From NCBI GenBank assembly GCA_038534295.1, contig JBCAXA010000001.1:186001-250000 (forward strand): a stretch of 64,000 nucleotides of DNA, in the 5' to 3' direction. The translations under genes and the position numbers were made by a program. A model generated the notes under the pieces. The model ran no database searches, was not told the DNA's origin, and saw nothing but the letters and a program-made list of their open reading frames with translations. The stretch comes from JBCAXA01 sp038534295 (GTDB taxonomy: Bacteria; Pseudomonadota; Gammaproteobacteria; Steroidobacterales; Woeseiaceae). Shown here in pieces: positions 34,283-44,228 of the stretch; positions within the stretch are counted from its first letter, which is position 1, and the number at the start of each line of letters is the position of its first letter.

Positions 34283-34906
34283 CTAAAAGAACGACTCCGG
34301 AATAATGATGACGTCGCCCGGTAAGACACGAATGTTTTGTTCGATGTCGCCGTCGTTCAACAGATCATCAATACGAACGCGAATTTCCGTCCGTTGGCCA
34401 TTGACGTTACGTACGAGTTTAGACCGGTTGCCCGCCGCAAACTCTGATAGACCGCCCACTTGGATCATCACGTCGAGAACGGTCATGCCCTGCCGGTATT
34501 GTAGCGACTGTGGCGCCACCGCCTGCCCAACGACGCGAATGAGCTGATCTGCCTTGCCAACGAAACTCTGCATAATCACCGTAACAACGGGTGATCGCAC
34601 GTACTCGCCGAGCACACCCTCGATGTCGCGCGCCAGCTGGGTCGGCGAACGACCGGCCGCCTGCAGGTCCTCAACTAGCGGTGTCGATATTTTGCCGTCC
34701 GGTCGGACCTGCACCGCGGTCGACAAATCTGGATGATCCCAGACGAAAATTTGCAGAGCGTCACCAGGCCCAATCTGGTACTCGTCCGTAGCCGCCGCAG
34801 CCTGGGCGTTGACATCCGCCGCATTGACGCCAGCGCTCTGGCAGCCAGCCAACGCAAAACTCACCAGCAAAGTAGCGGCAACGACAAGTTTCTTTGAAGT
34901 ATGCAT
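34283..34906 (-). CDS. XrtA system polysaccharide export lipoprotein (Wza/OPX-type)
   Basis: About 207 residues. It has a lipoprotein signal peptide with lipobox LAGC, then the Poly_export domain (YQIGPGDALQIFVWDHPDLS) and one SLBB domain ending in VLPGDVIIIPESFF. This is the short OPX protein of XrtA loci (TIGR03027). It lies in the outer membrane or its inner leaflet and connects the chain-length ring to the outer-membrane exit. ATG 34906 is favoured because GAGG lies nine bases upstream; ATG 34915 has no room for a binding site. Confidence 0.9.
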   Translation of the reverse strand: MHTSKKLVVAATLLVSFALAGCQSAGVNAADVNAQAAAATDEYQIGPGDALQIFVWDHPDLSTAVQVRPDGKISTPLVEDLQAAGRSPTQLARDIEGVLGEYVRSPVVTVIMQSFVGKADQLIRVVGQAVAPQSLQYRQGMTVLDVMIQVGGLSEFAAGNRSKLVRNVNGQRTEIRVRIDDLLNDGDIEQNIRVLPGDVIIIPESFF

Positions 34907-34937
34907 GGTCGACATCCTCGGCGCTGTATATCGCTTG

Positions 34938-37781
34938 TTATGGCTTGCGGCCGCGAATTGCACGCAGCAAGTCCTCGGCTTGCGCCCGTGACGCGAACGG
35001 CCCTTCGGTGGCCAGTGCGCGATTCAGCTGCGCCGTAGCGCCGCGGGTATCACCGCTGCGATCCAGCGCTACCGCTAAATGGTAACGAATCTCGGGATCT
35101 TGTGCGCCTTGCTGCAGCGCATGACGAAGTCGACTCGTGCCTTCGATGAGCTCCCCTCGACCGACCAGAATCCAGCCCAGCGTGTCGTTTGTCTGGACAC
35201 TATCGGGCGCTAGATCAACCGCGCGGCGGGCCAACGCCACGCCGCGGGGATCGTCTTGTTCGGCCAGGAGCCACGCTAGATTATTTAGTGACGCGACGTC
35301 GTCTGGTGACTCACTGAGTACCCGTTCATATTGCACGATCGCGTCGGCAGACCTGCCTGCGGCAGCCAGCATGTGCGCGTAATTGCGCCGTAGTGCGAAG
35401 GCTCCAGGCTCGCGATCGAGCCGTGCAAGCATGAGTTCATCGGCGTCCTCACGCCCCGCCAGAAATCGCGCGAAGGTCGCTTTTTCCAAAAGGTCCGACG
35501 TCGGGTCGAGTTCATAGGCCCGCGACAGCGATTCCGCAGCTCGTTGTGGATCACCCTGGCCCAGCTCGATCTGGCCGATGAGTTCGAGCGGATCCGCCTC
35601 ATCGGGGCGTTCGGCGCGAAGGCGCTTGGCGATGTCCATCGCACCGTCCGCATTGCCAACATCAGCCATCGCCGCCGCGCGCAGCAAATCAGTCGTATAG
35701 TCACGCCCCTCGATTCGGGCCAGCGTTCGCATAGCGGCCGGCGCGTCCGCGGAAGCGAGCTGCGCGCGCGCCAGATTGTGCAACCGAGTCGGCGTCTCGC
35801 CGCCTTGCTCAACCGCATCGGTGAGCGTTGCAACCGCCGCAGCAGCGTCACCCATGCGCAATTGCGTTAGCCCGAGCAACTCCAGCGCCGCCGGGTTCGC
35901 CGGCTCCAGTTGCACGGCTTCGCGGGCAAAGGTGAGCGCTTGACCTATGCTACCGCTCGCGCGATGAAACTCAGCGAGCGCCAGCAACGGACGCAGTGCC
36001 GTTGGCTCGGCAGCACGGGCCTTATTGAGCCAACCGAGCGCCTCATTGGGGTCGTCACTGTCGCTCGCCGCTACTTGCGCCATTGCCAATAGCAGCGCGA
36101 CCGATTCCGGTACCGCCGCGAGCCCTTGCTCGATGTCTTTGCGCGCCTGCGCTGCGTCTCCATCGACCGCAGCAATACGCGCCAGATCCAGATAACCCTG
36201 TGCCGATGCTGGCGCCAACACCACGACCCGTTGGTAGCCTTCGCGCGCGCGGTCTCTCTGGCCATTCGCCTCGGCGATCATCGCCGCCGCGCGGTGCACC
36301 TCGACGGTCTCAGGCCACTCATCGACGAGTCGCTCAATCTCGGTCGCGGCGGTCGACCCATCGCGGCGACGAAGCATGGCGAACACCGCCAACAAGTCTT
36401 TCCGCCAGCCGAATTCATCGTCATCCGCTGGCAGTGTCGCTAGCGTGGCATCTGCAGCATCGAGTCGACCGGAGAGCACCTGGGACAGCGCTAGTCCGAA
36501 ACGCAGATCGGCGTTGTCCGGGTCCTTCGCCAGCGCGGCCTCATAGCGCACGACACCTGCATCCCCCTGACCGGCCGCTGTTTTTATTCGCAGGACGAGT
36601 TGCAGCAACGAAGGATCTGCATTGCCCTCGTCGAGCAGCGGCGCAATGAGCGCGTCTGCGTCCTCGACCCGCCCTTGCCGCAAACGGAGTTCGGCAAGTA
36701 ACCGCCGAACCACCGGGTTTTCTGGCGCATCGGCAAATGCTCGGGTGAGGTGGGTGTCGGCTTGACCCAGCGTACCGCGGGCAAGATTGACCCGACCGGC
36801 CAACAGCAAAACGGCGATGTCGCGTGGCGCGTTGCGTACCAGCTCGTCGACCGATGACACTGCCGCAGCTACGTTGCCACGTTCCAGCTGCAGTTGCGTT
36901 TCGAAAAAGCGCGTCGCAAAGGCCTCTGGTGCCAATTCGCGTAACGCATCCAACGACTCTGTTGCCCTGTCGAGATCGCGAAGATCCAGCCACGTTGCCG
37001 TGAGGCCCACGTGCGCGCGAACCCGGAGGCCGACCGCCAACGCGTCCTCAGCTGCGTCGACGACCGCCGAAAACTCGCCGACGGCATCGCGCGGGCGCTG
37101 CTCGGCGCGGTAGATCTCTGCCGATGCCAAACGGGCCATAGGCCATTCCGGATGCTGCTCCAGCAGCACATCGACGCGGTGCCTGGCAACGCTGATGTCA
37201 CCCTCCTCAAAATAGCTCGTCACGACACCAACGTTGGCAACTTCGCTGTCTGGTTCGAGGGACAGCGCCTTTGCGTACTCAGCGCGGGCCATGACTGAGT
37301 CACCCTGGATCTGATGCGCCGAGCCGCGCAACAGCAAGACCTGCAGCACGGTTGCCTGGTCAAAGCTCTCATCGACCAGAATGCGCGCTAACAACTCGTC
37401 GCTACGATTAAGTTTCAGCAGCGACTCACCCCAAGCAACAGCGACCGCCGATAATTCGGCACCGAGATCAACAGCCCTTTCGAACTCGAACGCCGCCGTC
37501 TCGTTGTCACCCTCGGCGGCGGCAGCGCGGGCCAGCAGGAGACTTGCGGCAAGGTTGTTCGGATCTTCAGCCAATACCGACTTCGCATCGAGTGAAGCCG
37601 TCCGTGTGTCGCCATCGGCAAATGCCTGTTGACCGCGTGCGAGGCGGTCTGCGCTATCCAAACCGAGTCCGCACGCCGCGCACTGCAGCAGCAGAAACGC
37701 AGATAGGCACTTGATAGCAACGGACGTTGCGGCCGTGCGCTCGCCCGTCGGTGTCGAAATTCTTGACATAAAACCGCGCAT
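34938..37781 (-). CDS. prsT: TPR-repeat protein PrsT of the PEP-CTERM/XrtA system
   Basis: About 947 residues. It has an N-terminal hydrophobic segment ending LLLQCAACG, a lipoprotein-like but imperfect lipobox, followed by about twenty degenerate TPR units (for example AEYAKALSLEPDSEVAN, AREAVQLEPANPAALELLG, ARRAVDLAPDSVQTNDTLG). Length, Cys near the N-terminus and place next to prsK match the PrsT family (TIGR02917). It is probably an envelope scaffold for the EPS or sorting machinery. The open frame extends to 37934, but the first part reads as noise. Starts at 37781 and 37769 are both possible. Confidence 0.87.
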   Translation of the reverse strand: MRGFMSRISTPTGERTAATSVAIKCLSAFLLLQCAACGLGLDSADRLARGQQAFADGDTRTASLDAKSVLAEDPNNLAASLLLARAAAAEGDNETAAFEFERAVDLGAELSAVAVAWGESLLKLNRSDELLARILVDESFDQATVLQVLLLRGSAHQIQGDSVMARAEYAKALSLEPDSEVANVGVVTSYFEEGDISVARHRVDVLLEQHPEWPMARLASAEIYRAEQRPRDAVGEFSAVVDAAEDALAVGLRVRAHVGLTATWLDLRDLDRATESLDALRELAPEAFATRFFETQLQLERGNVAAAVSSVDELVRNAPRDIAVLLLAGRVNLARGTLGQADTHLTRAFADAPENPVVRRLLAELRLRQGRVEDADALIAPLLDEGNADPSLLQLVLRIKTAAGQGDAGVVRYEAALAKDPDNADLRFGLALSQVLSGRLDAADATLATLPADDDEFGWRKDLLAVFAMLRRRDGSTAATEIERLVDEWPETVEVHRAAAMIAEANGQRDRAREGYQRVVVLAPASAQGYLDLARIAAVDGDAAQARKDIEQGLAAVPESVALLLAMAQVAASDSDDPNEALGWLNKARAAEPTALRPLLALAEFHRASGSIGQALTFAREAVQLEPANPAALELLGLTQLRMGDAAAAVATLTDAVEQGGETPTRLHNLARAQLASADAPAAMRTLARIEGRDYTTDLLRAAAMADVGNADGAMDIAKRLRAERPDEADPLELIGQIELGQGDPQRAAESLSRAYELDPTSDLLEKATFARFLAGREDADELMLARLDREPGAFALRRNYAHMLAAAGRSADAIVQYERVLSESPDDVASLNNLAWLLAEQDDPRGVALARRAVDLAPDSVQTNDTLGWILVGRGELIEGTSRLRHALQQGAQDPEIRYHLAVALDRSGDTRGATAQLNRALATEGPFASRAQAEDLLRAIRGRKP

Positions 37782-37986
37782 AAACAGACGCTGCCAAAGC
37801 GCTATGGTACCGCGAATCGAACGACACCTATGTGGTCTTGTCATTGCGACCGCTGCGCGGCAGGAAAGTGCGGATCGCTCCAGCGAGGACCCGTTCCGAA
37901 GCCTAATGGAGAAGCAAGTGCGTCGACAGTGCACGCTGCACGGTATGGAATCAGACGCAGGTCACGGACGACGCGGCTTATGCCGG

Positions 37987-40050
37987 CTAGGGCCGGGCCG
38001 TCGCTCTAGGAATCGCGAGCCGCATAGTCGTGCCCTGCCCCGGCGACGACTCGACATATAGGTCACCGCCAATCATGCGCAGGTATTCGCGCGTCTGATA
38101 AACGCCAATACCCATTCCTTGGCTGCCCTTGGTGCTCACAAAAGGACTAAACAATTGGTCGCGTATAAATTCGGCGGTCATACCTACGCCGGTGTCGGCG
38201 ATTTCGACATGCACGGAATTGCCAATGTCATCTTGCTCGATGCGCACTTCGACACTGCCTTCGCTGGGCGTCGCATCTTGCGCGTTGCGCAACATGTGAC
38301 CGACGACCGCTTCGAGCCGGTCGGGGTCCGCTTGCACCCAGAGCTGCGAGTCACGGGTGAGCAACGTTGGCGCGGGCGTACGTTCAGAATTTCTGGCGAT
38401 AGCGTTTTCGACAACTTCGGCCACATCAAACTTTTGATTGGCGCTGGTTGCACTGCGTTCCCGTAATTGCGTCAGCAAGCCCTCCATTCTTTGCACCGAG
38501 TTCTCGATGGTCTTGAAGGCGTCGTCAACAAATTCGGGTTTTGAACGAAAGCGCTTGGCGTTCTGTACGATCAACCGCTGCTGCGCGATGAGGTTGTTTA
38601 GATCGTGCATGACAAATGCTGTGAACTTATTGAACGCCTCGAACTGCCGACTCTCCGCCAATAGTCGCGCCGTATTGCGTTGCGCAAGGTAGCTTGCGAT
38701 CTGTTGACCGGCAGTCTTCAACAAATCGTGATCTTCGAAGTTTAGCGGTTGACTGTCATTGTGCTGCTCGAGCTCGATTAAACCGAGCAAGCGATTCTCA
38801 TACTGAAGCGGGATCAGCAATGCCGTTCGGCTGAACGGCATGTCGGCCAAGGTGTGGGCAATCGACTCATATCGGTCCGGCTGGCGCAGCGCGTCGCGAA
38901 AATCGAGAACCCAGCGACGCTCGTCGAGAAACTCTATCAGGGGGTGATCGAATGCGAGCTCATCGGCGCTAGGGACACTATTGAGCGCATACTCGCGGAC
39001 AAAAGCCTGGCCTTCGGCGTCTATGGTCCAGAGCGCGCCGGAATGCGCGTTGACCACTTGCGCGAGCCCTTTGACACTGCGCTCGCCTAGCGGCAGATCG
39101 TCGCCGGCGCTGGCCAAAGTCTGTGTTAAGCGCAGCCATTCCTCCCGATAGTCGTACTTGTTCTCGAAAAAATTCTTGTGCAGCCAGACTCTGAAACTGG
39201 CGCGAAGCGATTCCGAGAAAAGTATCCAGATCAGAACCCCAATAGCGCCGATGAAAAATACGCCCTGCAGCAGCGCGCCCCAGGCCAAATTGAGAGACTG
39301 CAACCAGAAACCAACAATGGCCATAGCGAGCAAGTAAGCACCCGTCGCCATCAGCGTCGCGGAGTAGAAGACGATCTGCCTGGAGACAAAGATACCGACG
39401 CCGAGCGGCGCGCTTCGCTGCAAGCCGACCGCAATCAGCGGTGCGGCCATCGCAATCACGATGCCACGCGGCACGGCCAGAACCTCACTCGGCGCACCGA
39501 ACAAAACGGCATGCGCAGCCAGGCAGAGTTCATAGGCGGCGGGCACGCCGAGCCCGATGCATAAGAAGCGGATACCGTTGCGGCGTTTCTCTCGACTGTT
39601 GCGATAGACCTGCTCGATCAAAAGTATCGTGAGCAGCGCGGCAATCAGATGGAGTACGACGACATCGATCAGACCGCGGCTTTGGGCAGCCAGCCACAGA
39701 GCCTCGGTCGGAAAGAACTGCAGACCGAGCAACGCGATCCAAAATAGATGACCGGAAACAATGAGCCCGTTGACGCTAGTCGGACGCTGCGAAAGCCTTA
39801 ATGTCGCTGTCAACAGAACAAACCATGCAGCGATTCGGGCAATCTCGAAATACTCGAGCGCAGTCGGTGTCAGTGGAACCAGCCGGTGCGCGAGCGCATG
39901 AGAAACGGCAAAGACGCTGGTCGCGGCGGCCAGCAGCAACGCCGCCCAGCTGATAGCGCCACCGCGAAAATTGAATAACAGGACGACGGCTAGGCCGGCA
40001 AACATCGTTGCGGCGAGCCAGTAACCCGATTCCGAAACTAGTTCTGCCAA
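37987..40050 (-). CDS. prsK: Sensor histidine kinase PrsK of the PEP-CTERM/XrtA system
   Basis: The 687-residue protein has about nine membrane segments (10-280), a GAF-like domain (310-460), a dimerisation helix with His482 in MHDLNNLIAQQ, and an ATPase domain with DTGVGM and GMGIGVY. It follows the PrsK family in length and layout. PrsK normally phosphorylates PrsR, a sigma54-dependent regulator encoded next door, but here the next gene is prsT and no prsR is present in the window. The start appears to be TTG 40050. An ATG at 40005 would remove part of the first membrane segment. Confidence 0.92.
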   Translation of the reverse strand: MAELVSESGYWLAATMFAGLAVVLLFNFRGGAISWAALLLAAATSVFAVSHALAHRLVPLTPTALEYFEIARIAAWFVLLTATLRLSQRPTSVNGLIVSGHLFWIALLGLQFFPTEALWLAAQSRGLIDVVVLHLIAALLTILLIEQVYRNSREKRRNGIRFLCIGLGVPAAYELCLAAHAVLFGAPSEVLAVPRGIVIAMAAPLIAVGLQRSAPLGVGIFVSRQIVFYSATLMATGAYLLAMAIVGFWLQSLNLAWGALLQGVFFIGAIGVLIWILFSESLRASFRVWLHKNFFENKYDYREEWLRLTQTLASAGDDLPLGERSVKGLAQVVNAHSGALWTIDAEGQAFVREYALNSVPSADELAFDHPLIEFLDERRWVLDFRDALRQPDRYESIAHTLADMPFSRTALLIPLQYENRLLGLIELEQHNDSQPLNFEDHDLLKTAGQQIASYLAQRNTARLLAESRQFEAFNKFTAFVMHDLNNLIAQQRLIVQNAKRFRSKPEFVDDAFKTIENSVQRMEGLLTQLRERSATSANQKFDVAEVVENAIARNSERTPAPTLLTRDSQLWVQADPDRLEAVVGHMLRNAQDATPSEGSVEVRIEQDDIGNSVHVEIADTGVGMTAEFIRDQLFSPFVSTKGSQGMGIGVYQTREYLRMIGGDLYVESSPGQGTTMRLAIPRATARP

Positions 40051-40080
40051 ATCGATTACGAAGCTCCCGTTGCCGATGAA

Positions 40081-41484
40081 CTAACGGGCGCCCTTGCCGA
40101 ACAACAAGACCTCGGCGGTCTGCAGCATGATCGCGAGGTCGAACAGCAAGCTCTGGTGCTTGACGTAGTAGAGGTCGTATTGGAGTTTTTCGATCGCATC
40201 TTGAATGGATGCGCCGTACGGGTAGCGCAACTGCGCCCAGCCGGTAATGCCTGGCTTAACGCAATGTCGCTCTGCGTAGAACGGAATCTCGGCCGCCAGA
40301 TTCTCAACGAAGCTGGGCCTTTCCGGGCGCGGACCAACAATGCTCATGTCACCGCGTAGCACGTTGATGAGCTGCGGCAACTCGTCAATACGCGCTTGGC
40401 GAATGAACTTGCCGACGCGAGTCACCCGATCATCATTTTTCGTGGCCCATTTTGGTTTGCCGTCGGCTTCAGCGTCCTCGCGCATACTGCGAAACTTCAG
40501 CACGGCAAAGTCTCGGCCCCGCTGACCTACCCGAATTTGTCGATAGAACACGCTTGAGCCGGTGCCCTCGGCCAAAATGCAGATGGCGGTAACGAGTATG
40601 ACCGGCGACATCAACAGCAATGCCGGCAAAGAGATCGCTAAGTCCAACACTCTCTTGGTGACCCGGCGAATGACATTCACCGCAAACCCTTCGGAGAAAA
40701 TTATCCAACTCGGCCGTAGGAAATCGATCCTCACCTTACCGGTCTCTCGTTCGAAAAAACCGAGCAGGTCGACGACAGAAACGCCGGTAAGTCGCAGCTC
40801 GACCAGCTCCTTGACCGGAAGGTTACCGCGCCGATCGTCGAGCGCCACGATGATTTCATCGATGCGCCGTTCGGCGGCTATCTCGGTCAGCGGCCGGTCG
40901 TATTCGATGATTTCCGCATCGTGCTGCACGTCCGTAACTCGCACATCAGTGCCCGGCGCTCGCACATAGCCGCGAATTCGAAAGCCGCGGCGGTCCGATG
41001 CGCGGCGCAGCATCGCGACGTTCACGGCGTTGGCGCCGGTACCGAATACCAGGCAGCGCCGGCGGAATATGTTCTGGTCTACAGTTTGTACGAATACCTG
41101 GCGGACGCCAGCAATTCCCAGAAAGCCGATACCAACGCTAGCGAGCCCCGCCGAACGCGACAGGCTGATTTCCGGAATGGCGAAATAGAGTGCCGCTAAC
41201 ACCAGCCAGCCACCGCCGAACGCGACGATGAGTCGGGCAATCATCTCCTTGCGATTGAACCGCTGGTTGAACTGGTAGAGACCGACCGCGAGCAAAGCGA
41301 TCAGCAAAATCACTGAGACGCTGCCCGCTTGCCAGAGGATCGGCCCGCCGTTGTCGGCAACACCGAGGCTCAGCAACGGTGGCGCCTGAGCCAGCACGAC
41401 GGAGCTCCATAGAACCACAGCCTCCGCCGCCGCAAGCAGCAACAGCGGCATCCGGAGGTTCTGATTGAACAGTTTGATCTGCAC
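40081..41484 (-). CDS. XrtA system initiating glycosyltransferase (TIGR03013/EpsB_2, undecaprenyl-phosphate sugar phosphotransferase)
   Basis: The 467-residue protein has N-terminal membrane segments (about 10-125), a CoA-binding-like central domain (FGTGANAVNVAMLRRA) and a C-terminal bacterial sugar transferase domain (FYRQIRVGQRGRDFAVLKFRSM, ARIDELPQLINVLRGDMSIV). Such proteins place the first sugar-1-phosphate on undecaprenyl phosphate and so start the repeat unit. The start is GTG 41484. It is the first gene of the ten-gene EPS core run ending at 27177. Confidence 0.92.
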   Translation of the reverse strand: MQIKLFNQNLRMPLLLLAAAEAVVLWSSVVLAQAPPLLSLGVADNGGPILWQAGSVSVILLIALLAVGLYQFNQRFNRKEMIARLIVAFGGGWLVLAALYFAIPEISLSRSAGLASVGIGFLGIAGVRQVFVQTVDQNIFRRRCLVFGTGANAVNVAMLRRASDRRGFRIRGYVRAPGTDVRVTDVQHDAEIIEYDRPLTEIAAERRIDEIIVALDDRRGNLPVKELVELRLTGVSVVDLLGFFERETGKVRIDFLRPSWIIFSEGFAVNVIRRVTKRVLDLAISLPALLLMSPVILVTAICILAEGTGSSVFYRQIRVGQRGRDFAVLKFRSMREDAEADGKPKWATKNDDRVTRVGKFIRQARIDELPQLINVLRGDMSIVGPRPERPSFVENLAAEIPFYAERHCVKPGITGWAQLRYPYGASIQDAIEKLQYDLYYVKHQSLLFDLAIMLQTAEVLLFGKGAR

Positions 41485-41752
41485 GAATGTCCGCCCGCGA
41501 GGTTTTTTACCTCGTCGTATTCCTTGTTACCGCGCCCTGACCGCAGTCACTACGCCCAATGATACCGGACCCGGCAGCCGGCACGTGTGACGTATGCCCA
41601 ATCCGCTCTGTGATGCCGCTCCAGGCAAGGACCGGCACCAGCAAATCAATCCCCGGCCCGGCGGCGCTTTGAGTAATAATTCACGCCGCTGACCGTAGTC
41701 GTGGCCTAGACTACGGCCCGCAGCGTCTCCCAGGTATCCGTGTGACTACTGT
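41485..41752. other. Divergent promoter region between the EPS core run and wecB, with two stem-loops
   Basis: One perfect hairpin (CGAGGT, five T, ACCTCG, 41498-41514) falls 14 bases before the GTG of the minus-strand transferase, in its leader. Another perfect eight-base inverted repeat with an eight-base loop (CCGTAGTC, GACTACGG, 41693-41716) lies 36 bases before wecB on the plus strand. No convincing -35/-10 pair was found in either direction. Confidence 0.6.
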
Positions 41753-42850
41753 ATGAAAAACGTCCATCTGATCGCCGCGGCACGACCGAATTTCATGAAA
41801 GTCGCACCGCTGTACCATGCGCTCGTTGCTAGTGGCTGGGCCCGACCCAGCATTGTGCATACCGGGCAGCACTACGATTACAACATGTCCGATGCGTTTT
41901 TCCGGGACCTAAAACTCCCCGAACCAACCCACCACCTCGGGGTTGGCAGCGGCACCCATGCCGAACAAACCGGCCGCGTCATGATCGCTTATGAGGGCGT
42001 CTGCATGGACGCTCGGCCCGACTGCGTCGTCGTTGTCGGCGACGTCAATTCCACCGTCGCTTGTGCGCTGGTGGCGGCCAAATTACATATCCCTTGCGTG
42101 CACCTCGAAGCCGGGCTGCGGTCCGGCGATCGTTCGATGCCGGAGGAGATTAATCGGCTCGCGACCGATGCGATTTGCGACTTGCTTTGGACGCCGTCCA
42201 TCGACGGCAACGAGCATCTGCAGGCGAGCGGCATCAACGCCGAACGCGTCGAGCTCGTCGGCAACATCATGATCGATTCGTTCGAAATGTTGCGCGAGCA
42301 GATTGAAGCCGATCAAACGCGTCATGCACTGGGTTTGGATTCGGCGAGCTACGGCCTCGTGACCCTTCATCGGCCGTCCAACGTCGATGCGGCGGAAACG
42401 CTCAGCGAAATTGTCACAACGCTCGTCACGGTGTCCGAGACACTGCCGCTGGTCATGGTCGCTCATCCACGCACCCTCGCCAGCCTCGAGCGACACGACT
42501 TACGCGAGCAACTGATAGCCAGCAACGGCGTAACGCTGCTCGAGCCGCTGCCCTACATCCGCTTCATGAACGTGGTGATGGGCGCCCGCGTTGTCATTAC
42601 CGATTCCGGTGGACTGCAGGAGGAAACCACCTATCTCGGCATTCCGTGTCTGACAATGCGTCCGAACACCGAGAGACCGACCACTATCACCGAAGGCACG
42701 AACAAGCTGGTCACGCCGGCCAGCCTCGGCGCCGACGTCACCGCCGTGCTGAGCGAAAATCATCAGGATCGGCGACAACCGCCGCGTTTCTGGGACGGCA
42801 GAACAGCCGGCAGAGCCACCGAAAGCCTGCGCCGTTTTCTCGAGGCCTAG
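41753..42850 (+). CDS. wecB: UDP-N-acetylglucosamine 2-epimerase (non-hydrolysing)
   Basis: The 365-residue protein begins NVHLIAAARPNFMKVAPL and has EAGLRSGDRSMPEEINR, MVAHPRTLASL and ITDSGGLQEETTYLGIPCL, all signature parts of bacterial 2-epimerases. It converts UDP-GlcNAc to UDP-ManNAc, which a 6-dehydrogenase can oxidise to UDP-ManNAcA. The TviB-type enzyme at 56371-57648 is a possible partner. It is the only plus-strand gene of its area and ends 17 bases from the convergent mutase. Confidence 0.93.
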   Translation: MKNVHLIAAARPNFMKVAPLYHALVASGWARPSIVHTGQHYDYNMSDAFFRDLKLPEPTHHLGVGSGTHAEQTGRVMIAYEGVCMDARPDCVVVVGDVNSTVACALVAAKLHIPCVHLEAGLRSGDRSMPEEINRLATDAICDLLWTPSIDGNEHLQASGINAERVELVGNIMIDSFEMLREQIEADQTRHALGLDSASYGLVTLHRPSNVDAAETLSEIVTTLVTVSETLPLVMVAHPRTLASLERHDLREQLIASNGVTLLEPLPYIRFMNVVMGARVVITDSGGLQEETTYLGIPCLTMRPNTERPTTITEGTNKLVTPASLGADVTAVLSENHQDRRQPPRFWDGRTAGRATESLRRFLEA

Positions 42851-42867
42851 GCGGGGCGTGACTCGCG

Positions 42868-44220
42868 TTAAGCCTCGCCGCCAATCAATTCGAGAAGTTC
42901 GGCCGTTTTTGCCTGCATCAGCTCGGCATCACCGCGACTTTCCACATTCAGCCGAATGACCGGCTCGGTGTTAGACGCGCGAAGATTGAAGCGCCACTCG
43001 GAGAAACTGAGGCTGACCCCGTCTATTGTTACGACGCCATCTGCGCTCGCCTCATAGTGCTCGCGAACCCGCTGAATCGTTTCGTCCACATCATCGACTT
43101 TGCGATTGATCTCGCCGCTCGTCGGAAACGCTGCGATGCGCTCATCGACGAGTTCCGCCAACGACTTGCCGGTTACCGAAATGATGCTTGCAACGAGTAG
43201 CCACGGCACCATCCCGGTATCGGCATAGAAAAAGTCTCGAAAGTAGTGGTGAGCGCTCATTTCGCCGCCGTAGACCGCGTCCTCGCGGCGCATGACTTCC
43301 TTAATGAACGAATGCCCGGACTTACTCATGACCGGCGTACCACCAAGCCGCTCAACGACTTCTTCGGTGCTCCAAATTACGCGCGGGTCGTAAACGATTC
43401 GGTCGCTTGGCGCGCGCGCCAACATCGCCTCGGCTAGCAGCCCGACGATGTAGTAACCATCGACAAACCGGCCGTTGTGGTCAAAGAAGAAACAGCGATC
43501 GAAGTCACCGTCCCAGGCAATGCCAATCGCTGCACCCGACGCAATCACTGCATCGGCGGTTGCCGTACGATTGGCGGGCAACATCGGATTCGGCACGCCG
43601 TTTGGAAAGCTGCCGTCCGGCTCGTAATGCAGCTTGACGAAATCGAACGGCAACTTCGACTGCAGCGCATCGACGACAAGGCCGGCACCCCCGTTGCCCG
43701 GGTTAACCACGATCTTTAGCGGGCGCAGTTCGTCGATCGCCACGAACGACAGCAGAGTCTCACAGTACGCTGCCATGATGTCGACGCTCTCTACGGACCC
43801 TACTCGCTCACCGACATGCCGATGATCGCGCTCAGCAAGTTCGCGAATATCCGTCAGTCCAGAATCGCCGCTTATCGGTTTGGCGTCCTCGCGGACGATT
43901 TTCAATCCGTTGTAGTCTTTCGGATTATGGCTGGCCGTGACCATAATCCCGCCATCCGCACCGAGCGCTGCCGTGGCAAAGTACACCATCTCGGTGCCGC
44001 CGAGGCCGATGTCGATCGCATCGGCACCCGCCTCATTGATACCGCGAACGACTGCATCACAAAGCTCGGCGCTGGAGGCCCGAATGTCGCGACCGACGAC
44101 GACGCGTTTAGCGCCGAGATACTCCACCACGGCATTGCCGATTCGGTATGCAATTTCGGCGTTGAGCTGATCAGGAATCCGCCCACGTACGTCGTATGCT
44201 TTAAAGCTCGTGATCTGCAT
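42868..44220 (-). CDS. Phosphomannomutase/phosphoglucomutase
   Basis: The 450-residue protein has the phosphoserine loop TASHNPKDYNG near residues 93-103, the metal-binding DGDFDRCFFFD, and GEMSAHHYFRDF, the sugar-specificity loop of the AlgC/ManB group. It interconverts hexose 6-phosphate and 1-phosphate for both mannose and glucose. It follows the mannose-1-phosphate guanylyltransferase by eight bases, so the main flow is towards GDP-mannose. Confidence 0.93.
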   Translation of the reverse strand: MQITSFKAYDVRGRIPDQLNAEIAYRIGNAVVEYLGAKRVVVGRDIRASSAELCDAVVRGINEAGADAIDIGLGGTEMVYFATAALGADGGIMVTASHNPKDYNGLKIVREDAKPISGDSGLTDIRELAERDHRHVGERVGSVESVDIMAAYCETLLSFVAIDELRPLKIVVNPGNGGAGLVVDALQSKLPFDFVKLHYEPDGSFPNGVPNPMLPANRTATADAVIASGAAIGIAWDGDFDRCFFFDHNGRFVDGYYIVGLLAEAMLARAPSDRIVYDPRVIWSTEEVVERLGGTPVMSKSGHSFIKEVMRREDAVYGGEMSAHHYFRDFFYADTGMVPWLLVASIISVTGKSLAELVDERIAAFPTSGEINRKVDDVDETIQRVREHYEASADGVVTIDGVSLSFSEWRFNLRASNTEPVIRLNVESRGDAELMQAKTAELLELIGGEA

Positions 44221-44228
44221 ATTCGCCC

